NCBI GenBank assembly: GCA_021162205.1
Contig: JAGGZE010000085.1
Location: forward strand, 1 to 41,412
DNA: 41,412 nucleotides
Reading direction: 5' to 3'
From: a bacterium
GTDB lineage: Bacteria > UBP14 > UBA6098 > B30-G16
Position 1 is the first letter of the stretch. Each line of letters starts with the position of its first letter. Shown here piece by piece: positions 11,101-18,286 of this stretch. Both the position numbers and the translations under genes were made by a program. Under the pieces are notes generated by a model. That model was not told where the DNA came from. It saw only the letters and a list, made by a program, of their open reading frames with translations, and made no database searches.

Positions 11101-14100
11101 GTATCGTAAGGTTCGAAGAAATGGCAATCATAAGGACCATCACTGTCCCAGGAAAGAGTCAGGATAGAAGCGCGTTGAGGGTCATCCGCATCGCGCTTGA
11201 GAGAAACCTTAAGTTTCCTATTATCTCGAACCCAAGTGGTGCAGCAAGGAGATGGGTTGACACAATAAGCCATATCATCGCCCCAATATCCTGTGAAACC
11301 AGTTCCCGGACAAGATGTAAGATGATTTCCATCATGATAGACCAATGTAGATTCACCGACAGCGAGGTCGTTCACGAAGATGGTATCGCTGTTGTTGACA
11401 CTATCACCATCACAGTCCTCATTATCGGTAGTAGTAAGGAACAGGTCGATTGCCCCAATATTCGCAACATGTTCATCACACCATAATGGACCGACATGGT
11501 CAGAAATATCTGTAATTTTATATTTTGCCTCGAATGGGCACAAACTAAGCTGAGTAACAACATAAACCGGCGGTGTCGGGTCGACATAGAATGTGAACCT
11601 TGCAACCTGACGGTCATTAACTAACGGGTCTGGCCAAGCATCCGGGTCGAGTGTGTCTACTGCCCAATTCATACCTGGAACAAAATCCCTGAATGGGAAA
11701 TAATCTTTAGTCATACCATCATACCAAAGACCATCGGTAGATTCGCCACCCTCACAGAAAGGACAAGGACCGAATCCTGCCGCAGCATCTGTGCAAGAAG
11801 TATGTGCATTATCGGGAGTATATACAGTCACACAAACTTCGTCGCCAGGACGGAATTTTAATCCTGTCGGGTCGGCGGTCGGGTCGAATACGACACGAGT
11901 TCCCCACCATTCATCCGTTGCATTGTGATATCTGATTTTTTCAATCACAAGATTCTGGTCGCTGTTCACAGTATTCGGTGATGTTCTCGGATGACCGATA
12001 GAAGCGGTATGAATCGTGAAATTACGACCGCTCGCACCATTATATTGTGGATGCCAACTGCCATCGCAACCGCGAACTTTTAGATTCATTATAATAGAAT
12101 CTGAATTAACACCTGCAACACCATAATATCTTGGATTATAACCATCGGAAATTAAGTCGTTGTAATAATCGTGTCTATCGACATTGTTGAAACCGATTTC
12201 ATCGAATAAATCGACAGTAATAACCTGAAGTGTATCCGAAGTTACCCAATTATTCGGTGGATAAAACAGCGAATCGGGTGCGGTCGGACCGACAAGGTCG
12301 ATTCTCAAAATGCCGAGTGTATCGGGATGATAACCGAGAGCAGCATAACCAGGGCAACCAAATGCAGCTGGGTCCGCCATAACAGGAACATGGTTTTCTT
12401 CCATAGTGTTAGTTCCATAATTGGGGTCGTTTCCATTATAGCTGAATCCTGCGGCTCCGCACCAGCTTGCATCGCCAGATACCTGAAGGTCGATAGAACC
12501 AAAATCGAGGTCTGTGGGTTTCTGTGAACCCTGACCGAAATCGGGGTCGTCGAAGAATCTTGTGAACTCGACATAAACCTTATCGCCAGAACCTAATCTG
12601 AATAGGTCGGCATCGCCACGACGGAATGGCTCGAGTGTGTTATATATATTCTCGAAATTCACATAAAGTTCGCCACCCTGACCATTATTGTCTTCATCAA
12701 AATACACGCCGGGAGCAGATGAAACCATCGTTCCCCCACCTGGAGTGCAAAGACAAACATCGTAAGGAATAAGGTCGTCTTGCGTAACAGTGATTACATC
12801 GGTTCCAGTAGGAGCAAAGAAACCGGTCTCCTCAGAGCCGACGCCCTGACGAAGAATAGTGAATGTGATTTCAAAATCTCTCAAATTGAAACCGGAACCA
12901 CCCTCACCATTTGGATATGTAACTCCGTGATTCGTAACATCGTGAACATTGGAATATTGGTCATAAACACGAATGTGGAACATTGGAAGCGAATCGGCAA
13001 GCCATGTATAAGGAACTTGAGTTCCCTCGATAACATCGCTTCTGCGATAATTCGGTCCCGAACACGGAATCGGAAGAGTTCCATAATTGAAATATTCCTT
13101 CGTATCGTCATCGAGCCAATCATTGGATGGATAGCTGTTTGTCGGGCAAATAAGCTCTGCGGTCGGCGCAGAAAGGTCCACAACAAACTGCCAATTTACT
13201 TCTGTCCAATGCATAGGATAAGAATTGTAATCTGTTAATTCAGCGAAAACACCAGCACCAAATTCACAAGTATCGAATTGTGTATGGTAATTTCGGTTGA
13301 ATGCTCGAACAGTAACCTGAACGATAGAACCATCGAGGAAATCGGCAAGTTCATCCTCACTGCCATTGTTTCCAACGGCAATCCAGAATGAATCCAGACC
13401 GCAAGTATCGCGCAAATCGTGAACAACACCGATTTCGTGAGTCGCCACAGTTACATCTGTCCAATCGAGTTCATAACCACTGTGAGCGATACTCACAGGC
13501 GGACAACTTCCAGTGCTGTGGTTGTGAACACAGGTCGGAGGAATTCCAGTAGAAATCGCACCGAGCCAGCCATTACCGTGTCCACCATTATAAGTTTCAG
13601 GTGCGATACCATGAGCATGGTCCGGAAATTCCAGTGGATTCCAGAAAAATACCGAGTCGATACGGCAGGGGAAACCACCGCCATTCATATATCGAATCTC
13701 GACTATAACATAATCTACACAAGTCTGCTGGTCCTTTGTTTTGAAAGAAATCAACTGTGTGGAGTCAGCAGTATAAATGTAAAGGTCGCCATCTGCATGC
13801 ACAGGGTCGGAAATCGAACCCCATTCGTGAGTTGTCGCAGGGTCGAAACTATAAGAAGCCGACATTCCATCGACACCCTGAAGGTCCGAATGTGGACCAT
13901 TTGAACCGACTCTATTGTCGGGATAAAGTGCGAATACATAAGGTGGAATCGTATCCTGTCCGATAATCTGTTCCGCCTTGCTCCATCGTTGAGCTTCTGG
14001 AGTGCTTGGAACAGGATTATCTGGCTCGACTTCGACATGACCCAAAGGTGGCAAAGAACGGTGGTTTCTATCATCGTCTATATAACAATAAAAATCATCG

Positions 14101-15092
14101 GGGCCGGTGAAACCGACATAGAAAGTATCCATATCGGAGATACCTTCGATACCACCACCATTGGTTATACAACCATGACATCCTGTTGTTTGAAGCACAA
14201 TCCAAATTCTTCGGAAAGGAAGATATTCAGAATAACCGAGAACAGATGGAATTACAATCGAATTCTGAAAATAGACTACTGTTTGCCAACCGTAAAGTTG
14301 ATGACCATCAGCAACCCTATCGAGTGCTGGAACACGAATCCATCTATTGATAGGTGTAACACCATCGGGACCAAAAGTTGCTGGAAGGGTATCGAAAGTC
14401 CATGTAACAGCCGTGGGTTCACCCTGGTCGATATTATAAATTCTCTGGTCCACACCGAGTTGCTCGACAACACCATTTATATCGGTCTCGTCGAATATGT
14501 CGTTGAGCGAATGGTCGGTAACATGCCATTCATCGACATAGAACTGAACACCAGTGTAGTAATCTTTCGCCGAATCGGGATTGGAAGCTATATATGTAGG
14601 ATAATACATATCATAAGCATGCTGAGAGTTAATCGGTGCAATATCCTCGTTAGGGTCGAAATCCTGAGTGCCCCAAACAGTTAATTTCATACCGGCAACT
14701 CTGATTTGGTCCGTTGCGGCACGAAGGTCCATTCTGAGAACCGCTCTATCGGAACGGACACGAACCAAATCCTCATCGGGTGTAGATTCCATATCTATTC
14801 CCCACAGTCCATACACAGGGGTTTCCTCGATACTCATAGTAGGATGGTCTTGATAACCAATCCACTCATTAGCTCGAGCTGGAGTATAGCTACTTATTAC
14901 CGAGAAATCTGGAAGATACCAACTCGGAATTTGAGCTACACCGCCGGGACCTGTGCCTGGATACGGAGGCGTCCCCTCGACAATGTTGAATACATTAAAA
15001 TATTGCCAGTCACTTCCAGTCTGGGCGGAAACCGCACCAAACATCAGAAGAAAACTAACGAGCACTACAACAGCTACTCCTCTGCCTTTCAT
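5160..15092 (-). CDS. Giant secreted Ig-like surface protein with CPGWN modules and FlgD/T9SS-like tail (about 3310 aa)
   Basis: I place the start at the ATG at 15092: GGGAGAAG stands just upstream, and the product opens with a clean signal peptide (MKGRGVAVVVLVSFLLMFG, cleavage after VSA). The frame stays open for 43 more codons upstream, with a second possible start at GTG 15164. The body is a long chain of beta-sandwich segments rich in Asp, Tyr, Trp and Cys (many DTxPP and D.AGN-type Ig/cadherin-like joints). About 2930-3075 carries two LCPGWN modules. About 3087-3215 is a module shared with the 1545-residue neighbour (FDAGADVVIPP). The last 95 residues are a classical FNPF sorting domain ending in TKRMILSK. 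The many Cys imply disulphides outside the cytoplasm. It is probably a giant adhesin, stalk or surface-layer component; no catalytic motif was recognised. Confidence 0.8.
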   Translation of the reverse strand: MKGRGVAVVVLVSFLLMFGAVSAQTGSDWQYFNVFNIVEGTPPYPGTGPGGVAQIPSWYLPDFSVISSYTPARANEWIGYQDHPTMSIEETPVYGLWGIDMESTPDEDLVRVRSDRAVLRMDLRAATDQIRVAGMKLTVWGTQDFDPNEDIAPINSQHAYDMYYPTYIASNPDSAKDYYTGVQFYVDEWHVTDHSLNDIFDETDINGVVEQLGVDQRIYNIDQGEPTAVTWTFDTLPATFGPDGVTPINRWIRVPALDRVADGHQLYGWQTVVYFQNSIVIPSVLGYSEYLPFRRIWIVLQTTGCHGCITNGGGIEGISDMDTFYVGFTGPDDFYCYIDDDRNHRSLPPLGHVEVEPDNPVPSTPEAQRWSKAEQIIGQDTIPPYVFALYPDNRVGSNGPHSDLQGVDGMSASYSFDPATTHEWGSISDPVHADGDLYIYTADSTQLISFKTKDQQTCVDYVIVEIRYMNGGGFPCRIDSVFFWNPLEFPDHAHGIAPETYNGGHGNGWLGAISTGIPPTCVHNHSTGSCPPVSIAHSGYELDWTDVTVATHEIGVVHDLRDTCGLDSFWIAVGNNGSEDELADFLDGSIVQVTVRAFNRNYHTQFDTCEFGAGVFAELTDYNSYPMHWTEVNWQFVVDLSAPTAELICPTNSYPSNDWLDDDTKEYFNYGTLPIPCSGPNYRRSDVIEGTQVPYTWLADSLPMFHIRVYDQYSNVHDVTNHGVTYPNGEGGSGFNLRDFEITFTILRQGVGSEETGFFAPTGTDVITVTQDDLIPYDVCLCTPGGGTMVSSAPGVYFDEDNNGQGGELYVNFENIYNTLEPFRRGDADLFRLGSGDKVYVEFTRFFDDPDFGQGSQKPTDLDFGSIDLQVSGDASWCGAAGFSYNGNDPNYGTNTMEENHVPVMADPAAFGCPGYAALGYHPDTLGILRIDLVGPTAPDSLFYPPNNWVTSDTLQVITVDLFDEIGFNNVDRHDYYNDLISDGYNPRYYGVAGVNSDSIIMNLKVRGCDGSWHPQYNGASGRNFTIHTASIGHPRTSPNTVNSDQNLVIEKIRYHNATDEWWGTRVVFDPTADPTGLKFRPGDEVCVTVYTPDNAHTSCTDAAAGFGPCPFCEGGESTDGLWYDGMTKDYFPFRDFVPGMNWAVDTLDPDAWPDPLVNDRQVARFTFYVDPTPPVYVVTQLSLCPFEAKYKITDISDHVGPLWCDEHVANIGAIDLFLTTTDNEDCDGDSVNNSDTIFVNDLAVGESTLVYHDGNHLTSCPGTGFTGYWGDDMAYCVNPSPCCTTWVRDNRKLKVSLKRDADDPQRASILTLSWDSDGPYDCHFFEPYDTVNVKILAGDEPNTPWFPATARPEPWVGPYTGASGPDYYAWYHDEDCFTFPTDACDQYDTWITVRGQRCTAHTYAGAGGIVYNYDCNGLIARTYTQRCDFENPNWDEVHNETFVVQPSLDVTEVRWFNDSAWVRWNVFPPQLFNYPPDLAGMYAEMDQVLGYDWVIPSNPISDTDTADAIISRGLVSSYTTDPQLDDWTKGLNFITFEIQTCTDSIVWECLGGDHPYSDSVVNHSPYARVVLFDSAGTQVWSYEDWYDCTCEHCWLHYTPLRDTIPLETHGCVDGGILQIGPINQLGAVYDTLIDSVMFYDTVTTSWVLASTDTNVYWGGPVLRIDPTSDPSTYRHENLSAGGDTNYISWDAPVFGFLNNDSIVVIVRIATRNANQFNLPDGYVDNDSIADYHYYSFAYRVDMEPPAARFSSLVAGTGYEEVNCIYRHDTNHIIRVRLESIIDSGVGCSGGGTDVAWTTTWPLPAVVEGSDVLRYLYHPDLDESLELVYNPGTYYLYTNEYKEIHNCADENQVARAMILASPITLYHGVDTETGTVYETILDEDTLFIADSLWAEAIVQDRLGNEQIVQSHPMGLDNGLPFVKGIAFTTAIRETTGWDYTYDTTGAPIDSTPVIGGITGFTEWDPSLFRLPWDSGVSTQDSLIGVFNFGDLCTVFVRIWFNDNMDMRDIDPLTGHIVRFQPEGWTHWFPVIPIETGAGFYPLAQLYADYSLVGEGPIWRSVPSDRDAISFEHPDVSLSDIEPGWNTDREWIGYMVIAGGNLMDGVANLRIQGFDDNAGNNMVDHVYPFRIETEYHPPTMGWPTPEQFDNSESDSWETPYGGGPNVITGYEDGYFECDSAFVPVSFCNEINAFDFDPTITDSIVFFVYFHDTIWASLDPTAPSAEHYTIDNVSTSTDIWYDGVSGYYFARIPCDSFDLAVDAGLGTRYASVEVRIYSRFYPDVYVSDEYSNIYIDNEDLTCSELRMSILSDVPPGTDTLVFPVTTSAVKFAIEGSMIQEADYVDIVLINMLTGLEVPVTGGYIPVSDIPAPDTIWYNGADSVLEYTWNCYGILIPGIYTVEWRVTNEIAIQSGVTSPTGSNTVQHNTCCTRDYFLVPRESFVARGDNFTDALMRTSCNYPTQPASDDIYPWTDEEFYPDYPAWVEIDSTIVDARAYVHRFQITTFNNPDYTSGSTDPFIRDYIEQGGYMGDSLYVIFEVFAGDSLTDSIWMDIHDEFGGDISGSNRALHLSFGIDDTVCITDCLGADHCYFIYSWTVDDQDNRYDGPVEIDVRLWEHPVGSPTVAVSTDNPTYVLLDTYDPEYKIDLLRYAGGAYTTMDWCYNDSLPGEHIWVTNADTILIEATWLQTIFDQAPTAEGYISYDQYSHTRNWDFLRMTIDGMPNHGYDTDDPNDLLEARLWHTTLDPYYFTYSFWYQPDGGYDILPTDVDRWNYFNNNNYEYLWTVSNDPYGNGLAKILIKGRDAAGNILDYDEAENSRSEGKFVLIDTDPPTIDGDLVTVTVGSFEADIDAIDDNLLGGGYYDPVNGTYVLVTVYDTTGDTLLAGPFAVGDDGSVEMQPATFTQDTVLVCATDLAGNQACALVPVQPELVCCSWNLCPGWNYVALSVVPDDPTVDAVFGQQVYTMCDTHLIQYDVTDTLDLEYGYMVFASAETTIEVCGTPYSATDFMVHNLCPGWNLIGAPWTDVPVTAISTDPAGVLLTDNVLEYNCDAHAYQPVLTLNHCKGHLVFVDEACSLWIDTSKTVTSLKKRFASPLWSAKLNVSGINDDFNRTLTIGVADGGTDNFDAGADVVIPPAFPDEMDARIGSYYVDDYRAEGGKITWTLVSRGEITLTADLSDVPDEYDVYIQYKEDLINLGEVGELTLPQGSYNVVVARRAIPTAYKLGQSFPNPFNAATVINYQLPEKANVRIEVFDLSGHKVNTLVNDEQTAGYRSVVWNGTDDGGSTVASGIYFYKITAGSFKDTKRMILSK

Positions 15093-15161
15093 ATTCTTCT
15101 CCCTTCGGAAAAAGGTTTTACTTACTAACATCGACACTAACTTACCTACTGTGTCTACTCC

Positions 15162-15176
15162 CACATCATACCTCCT
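15162..15176 (-). promoter_or_regulatory. Perfect Shine-Dalgarno with alternative start codons
   Basis: AGGAGG (15176-15171) is followed six bases later by GTG (15164-15162), in frame with the giant gene, and directly by ATGATG (15169-15164) in another frame, which would give only the peptide MMWE before a stop. Initiation at the GTG would add 24 residues before the signal-peptide Met. The site could drive a longer protein or act as a leader that affects translation downstream. Confidence 0.45.
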
Positions 15177-15306
15177 GTTTGGATATTTTGTTTCTTTGTC
15201 TCCATAATCGAATAATTTCAAAAATTATTCCCAAAAACTTTATCACATAACAATTACTTACCTGCCTCTATCACTTTCAAACTGCGAATTAAAATGCTTT
15301 TCACTA

Positions 15307-15336
15307 AAAATATTTTTCCGCTCTATCAAATATCAA
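15307..15336 (-). promoter_or_regulatory. Possible promoter of the giant gene
   Basis: On the minus strand TTGATA (15336-15331) and TATTTT (15312-15307) are 18 bases apart. Transcription would start near 15300 and leave a leader of about 200 bases. That leader contains an AT-rich inverted repeat, GAATAATTT/AAATTATTC (15210-15218 and 15222-15230). The DNA is AT-rich, so chance matches are common. Nothing else recognisable lies in the gene-free stretch 15093-15525 apart from this, the terminator at 15347 and the ribosome binding sites. Confidence 0.3.
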
Positions 15337-15346
15337 AAACAAACAG

Positions 15347-15382
15347 AACTGCTCTCCCTCGACATCAGGGAGCAGTTTTTTT
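15347..15382. terminator. Hairpin terminator between the Wzi-like gene and the giant gene
   Basis: AACTGCTC (15347-15354) pairs with GAGCAGTT (15370-15377), and the stem can extend past a bulge. On the plus strand seven T follow directly; on the minus strand the stem is followed by CTGTTTGTTTTTG. Since both neighbours are on the minus strand, it most likely separates the Wzi-like transcript from the giant gene, with possible bidirectional action. Confidence 0.55.
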
Positions 15383-15525
15383 ACTTCCTCGAACAAAGTG
15401 TTGGCACAATCTATTAAACCCATTTGTTATTGTCAAGCCATTTTTGAAAAACTTTTTCATTTCAATAAAATTTAATTAATAATACGCATAACTCCCTATA
15501 ATGTCAAGGAGAAACTTTTATCACC

Positions 15526-17055
15526 TCAGAAACCACTATACCAAAGCCTTGCCACAAAATCCATCTTAAGCTCCCATCTATTCTCATCATTTTTATCCAC
15601 ATTTTCGAGGTTTGAAATCTTTTCAAATTGAAATCTATTATATATCGAAAACTGACCAGAAAAATTCTTAATATCCCAATTTAGACCATCGAGCCAAAAA
15701 GATATTTCAAATCCCGTTCTACGCTCGACCACACCGGTCGGGAAATTTTCCGACCAATCGGTATCTAACCAGGGCTCTGTCCATATATCATCGATTCTAC
15801 CCTCGCCATTACGAATGTGATAAAGTTCTAAATAACCGCTATAAAATGAACCATATAGATTTGTCCTCGTCGAAATCTTATCGAAATCGTTTCCTAATAT
15901 AGCTCCCAACGGTTGATTTTCATAAAGATATCTATTCCACGGTTTTTCCTGATTAAATGTTCTCGGCAGCACCATTTCATATCTAAGCGATTGAGTTATA
16001 AAAACAGGTTTCGACATTAACGAATAATCCGCTTGAACAGCGAAACCGGCCTCGGTAGGTTCTCTATCCTCGGGAACTTCGTGGTCGATTTGAAAATCGT
16101 CTAAAATTCCTTCGGCGCGAAATCTAAAAGGCGGCATCAAAACTTTCATATCTAAACTCCAAAGTGTGTTGTCATCCCACGGATGATTCAATTGCTCGCC
16201 GTGAAATGCATAGAAAGGCATCAAATAATACATTTCGATTTGTCTGCCCATTCCTCCGAAAAGCATTAATTCCGAAAAACCGACCTCGAAATGTGTCCAT
16301 TTCAGTCGAACTCGATGAACTGCTATATACCTATTATATATATCCTTTATAGTATCTCGAATTTCCACATAATTATCGAGCTGTCCGATAGACCAAAATA
16401 CATTCAGATGATTCCCAAAATTGAATTCCGTCTGAATTCGCTCGTAAGGTTTATTTCCCGAAAATGCCATTCCAAGTCCTGTTTTAAGATAATCTTTCCC
16501 GATTTGAAAATAAGTATTTTTTCCACTCCAGCGAACATAAACCTGGTCGGATTTACCGGCAACTCGCGCCCAACGTGCGCCATAATAATTCGGGTTGGAA
16601 TAATATCCACTGTCCATACGATATACCCCGATAGACGACCATCTGCCATAAGTTCCGCCGACACCGAAATTCATTTTACCGAATTTATCGAACTTATCGT
16701 TCCATGAATTCTTCCTAAACCATACGCCGGGTGTCCACAGTGCAAAGCCATTATTTTTCACCTCGAATGGCGACAATAATCTATCGGTTCGTTCGGTCCA
16801 GAAATCATCGGAATTTGAATCGATAACATTTCGCATCTGTCTCATCGTATATGGGCTTATGCTATTTAATATCGGGACTTCCCCTCTCAATTCGAGTTCC
16901 TCGAAAAGCCAGTCGAGTTTATAATCGGGAAGCAGAACAAAATCGGGATTAGGTGAATCGAGCATATCGAGCAGTTCATCTATTCCACCGACATCCAATT
17001 CAGCACCGAAAACAAACAGAAAACCGATTATGATAACTGCAAAAATTTTCCTCAT
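15526..17055 (-). CDS. Outer-membrane beta-barrel, Wzi/capsule-assembly-like (509 aa)
   Basis: The protein has a short signal peptide (MRKIFAVIIIGFLFVFGA) followed by amphipathic beta strands rich in Tyr, Trp and Gly, and ends in an aromatic residue (LWYSGF), as outer-membrane barrels do. A central stretch with MPFYAFHGEQ and NTLWSLDMKV resembles the core of the Wzi capsule-assembly barrel family, whose Escherichia coli member anchors capsule polysaccharide to the outer membrane. The length of about 500 residues also fits. An AGAGG ribosome binding site lies inside the end of the upstream TPR lipoprotein gene, only three bases away, so the two are probably translationally coupled. No capsule synthesis genes are visible, so the polysaccharide partner is unknown. 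Another porin-like family is possible. Confidence 0.6.
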   Translation of the reverse strand: MRKIFAVIIIGFLFVFGAELDVGGIDELLDMLDSPNPDFVLLPDYKLDWLFEELELRGEVPILNSISPYTMRQMRNVIDSNSDDFWTERTDRLLSPFEVKNNGFALWTPGVWFRKNSWNDKFDKFGKMNFGVGGTYGRWSSIGVYRMDSGYYSNPNYYGARWARVAGKSDQVYVRWSGKNTYFQIGKDYLKTGLGMAFSGNKPYERIQTEFNFGNHLNVFWSIGQLDNYVEIRDTIKDIYNRYIAVHRVRLKWTHFEVGFSELMLFGGMGRQIEMYYLMPFYAFHGEQLNHPWDDNTLWSLDMKVLMPPFRFRAEGILDDFQIDHEVPEDREPTEAGFAVQADYSLMSKPVFITQSLRYEMVLPRTFNQEKPWNRYLYENQPLGAILGNDFDKISTRTNLYGSFYSGYLELYHIRNGEGRIDDIWTEPWLDTDWSENFPTGVVERRTGFEISFWLDGLNWDIKNFSGQFSIYNRFQFEKISNLENVDKNDENRWELKMDFVARLWYSGF

Positions 17056-17058
17056 AAC

Positions 17059-17565
17059 TTATTCCTCTAATAATTTCCTAAGCATTTGAACCTGCCGTCT
17101 GAGTTCTGCATTTTCAGATTCGAGTTTATCGATTTCATCCCGAGCATTTTTCTGATATTCGCTTTTCGGTTTCGATTTCTGCGCACTATTAGTCCCCTTG
17201 CAGGCATTAAGTTCACCGATAATCCCGCTCCAAAGCGATGCATCGAAACGCCACTGACTATCGGGATAATCTTTCAATAATTTCTCGAAACTTTCGACTG
17301 CATCGTTATATTGCCCGAGAACCGATTCGAGATAACCCTTTTTATACAATGCTTCATCGGCATATTCCCAGTCGGGGTATTTGTTCACAAGTTCGCTGAA
17401 TGCGAAATGTGCCTCGTTGAACCGATGTTCTTTCATAGCTTTCATCCCACGCTTGAAATATCCGCTCGGCGATTTGTCTGCACTGTAAAACCGCGGTGCA
17501 CAGCCGACAGCAAATAAAGCAACCAAAATCTCGACAATTATATAGTATGAAATTTTCCTAATCAT
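17059..17565 (-). CDS. TPR-containing outer-membrane lipoprotein (168 aa)
   Basis: The N terminus has a lipoprotein signal with lipobox FAVGC. TPR-like helical repeats follow (YFKRGMKAMKEHRFNEAHFAF, then ADEALYKKGYLESVLGQYNDAVESFEKLL), as in the BamD/CpoB families. The last 35 residues form a coiled coil (DEIDKLESENAELRRQVQML). I chose the ATG at 17565; a GTG two codons earlier is also possible but lacks a ribosome binding site. It overlaps the regulatory region of the Wzi-like barrel gene, so it may be that barrel's periplasmic partner. BamD is usually longer with five TPRs, so this is not the canonical one. Confidence 0.65.
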   Translation of the reverse strand: MIRKISYYIIVEILVALFAVGCAPRFYSADKSPSGYFKRGMKAMKEHRFNEAHFAFSELVNKYPDWEYADEALYKKGYLESVLGQYNDAVESFEKLLKDYPDSQWRFDASLWSGIIGELNACKGTNSAQKSKPKSEYQKNARDEIDKLESENAELRRQVQMLRKLLEE

Positions 17566-17620
17566 ATTCACTTACATTGAATTTTTCTATTTAAGATACA
17601 TTATTTTTTTCATTATGCAA

Positions 17621-18014
17621 ACACCTTTAAGGTGTTTTCTTTGCATTGCTTTTCTTCCCGATGGAATCGGGAATTCATTGCAATGCCAACTTAATATAAA
17701 TCATTATTTTCCTCCGAATAACCTTTAAGGTGTTTTCTTTGCATTGCTTTTCTTCCCGATGGAATCGGGAATTCATTGCAATGCCGACTTAATATAAATC
17801 ATTATTTTCCCCCGAATAACCTTTAAGGTGTTTTCTTTGCATTGCTTTTCTTCCCGATGGAATCGGGAATTCATTGCAATGCCAACTTAATATGAATCAT
17901 TATTTTCCCCCGAATAACCTTTAAGGTGTTTTCTTTGCATTGCTTTTCTTCCCGATGGAATCGGGAATTCATTGCAATGCCAACTTAATATAAATCATTA
18001 TTTTCTCCCGAATA
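17621..18014 (+). repeat. Four tandem 98-bp copies of the composite palindromic element
   Basis: Units begin at 17623, 17721, 17819 and 17917, exactly 98 bases apart, and are nearly identical; the few differences include GCCAACTT/GCCGACTT and TATAAATC/TATGAATC. The fifth position (18015) diverges at once. Each unit holds CCTTTAAGG (ACACC/GGTGT in the first), TTTTCTTTG, an outer stem GCATTGC/GCAATGC, an inner stem TTCCCGAT/ATCGGGAA, and the last codons plus stop of the 83-residue gene on the minus strand. The homogeneity suggests recent amplification. Confidence 0.9.
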
Positions 18015-18249
18015 ACCGCATTTTCAAAATATCGCTAATCTTTCTACCCCATGTAGATATGATGAAAATTATAATCGCAAAAAATACGATAAAAAATCCA
18101 GCAGTTGCAAGAATCGATTCGAGAATGATTTTGCTGAAATCGTCGGATTTCAAAAGCGAGGGCGAATATATCATAATTCCCGCCCCGATAACGAACATAA
18201 CTATCGCTATCCACTGTTTCGAATTTATCTTTTTTAGAAAATTAAACAT
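17998..18249 (-). CDS. Small two-helix membrane protein (83 aa)
   Basis: The protein has two hydrophobic segments (QWIAIVMFVIGAGIMIY, about 12-29; ILATAGFFIVFFAIIIFII, about 46-65) and a basic tail (KISDILKMRLFGRK). It starts 37 bases after the response-regulator gene on the same strand, so the two are probably co-transcribed, with a weak GAGGTTTTCAGACCTC hairpin between them. Its last four codons and TAA lie in the fourth 98-bp repeat, and the other units repeat the same stop region with a GGK instead of GRK ending. I do not recognise a family. Confidence 0.6.
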   Translation of the reverse strand: MFNFLKKINSKQWIAIVMFVIGAGIMIYSPSLLKSDDFSKIILESILATAGFFIVFFAIIIFIISTWGRKISDILKMRLFGRK

Positions 18250-18286
18250 TTTATCTCTATCGACTATCGAGGTCTGAAAACCTCTC

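Noticed and set aside
13989-14684. Plus-strand open frame (231 codons) antisense to the giant gene
   Set aside because: Low-complexity Ile/Thr/Asn translation without recognisable motif, wholly inside the coding sequence of the giant protein.
17621-18014. CRISPR array
   Set aside because: Units of 98 bases are contiguous and nearly identical over their full length; there are no unique spacers and no cas genes.
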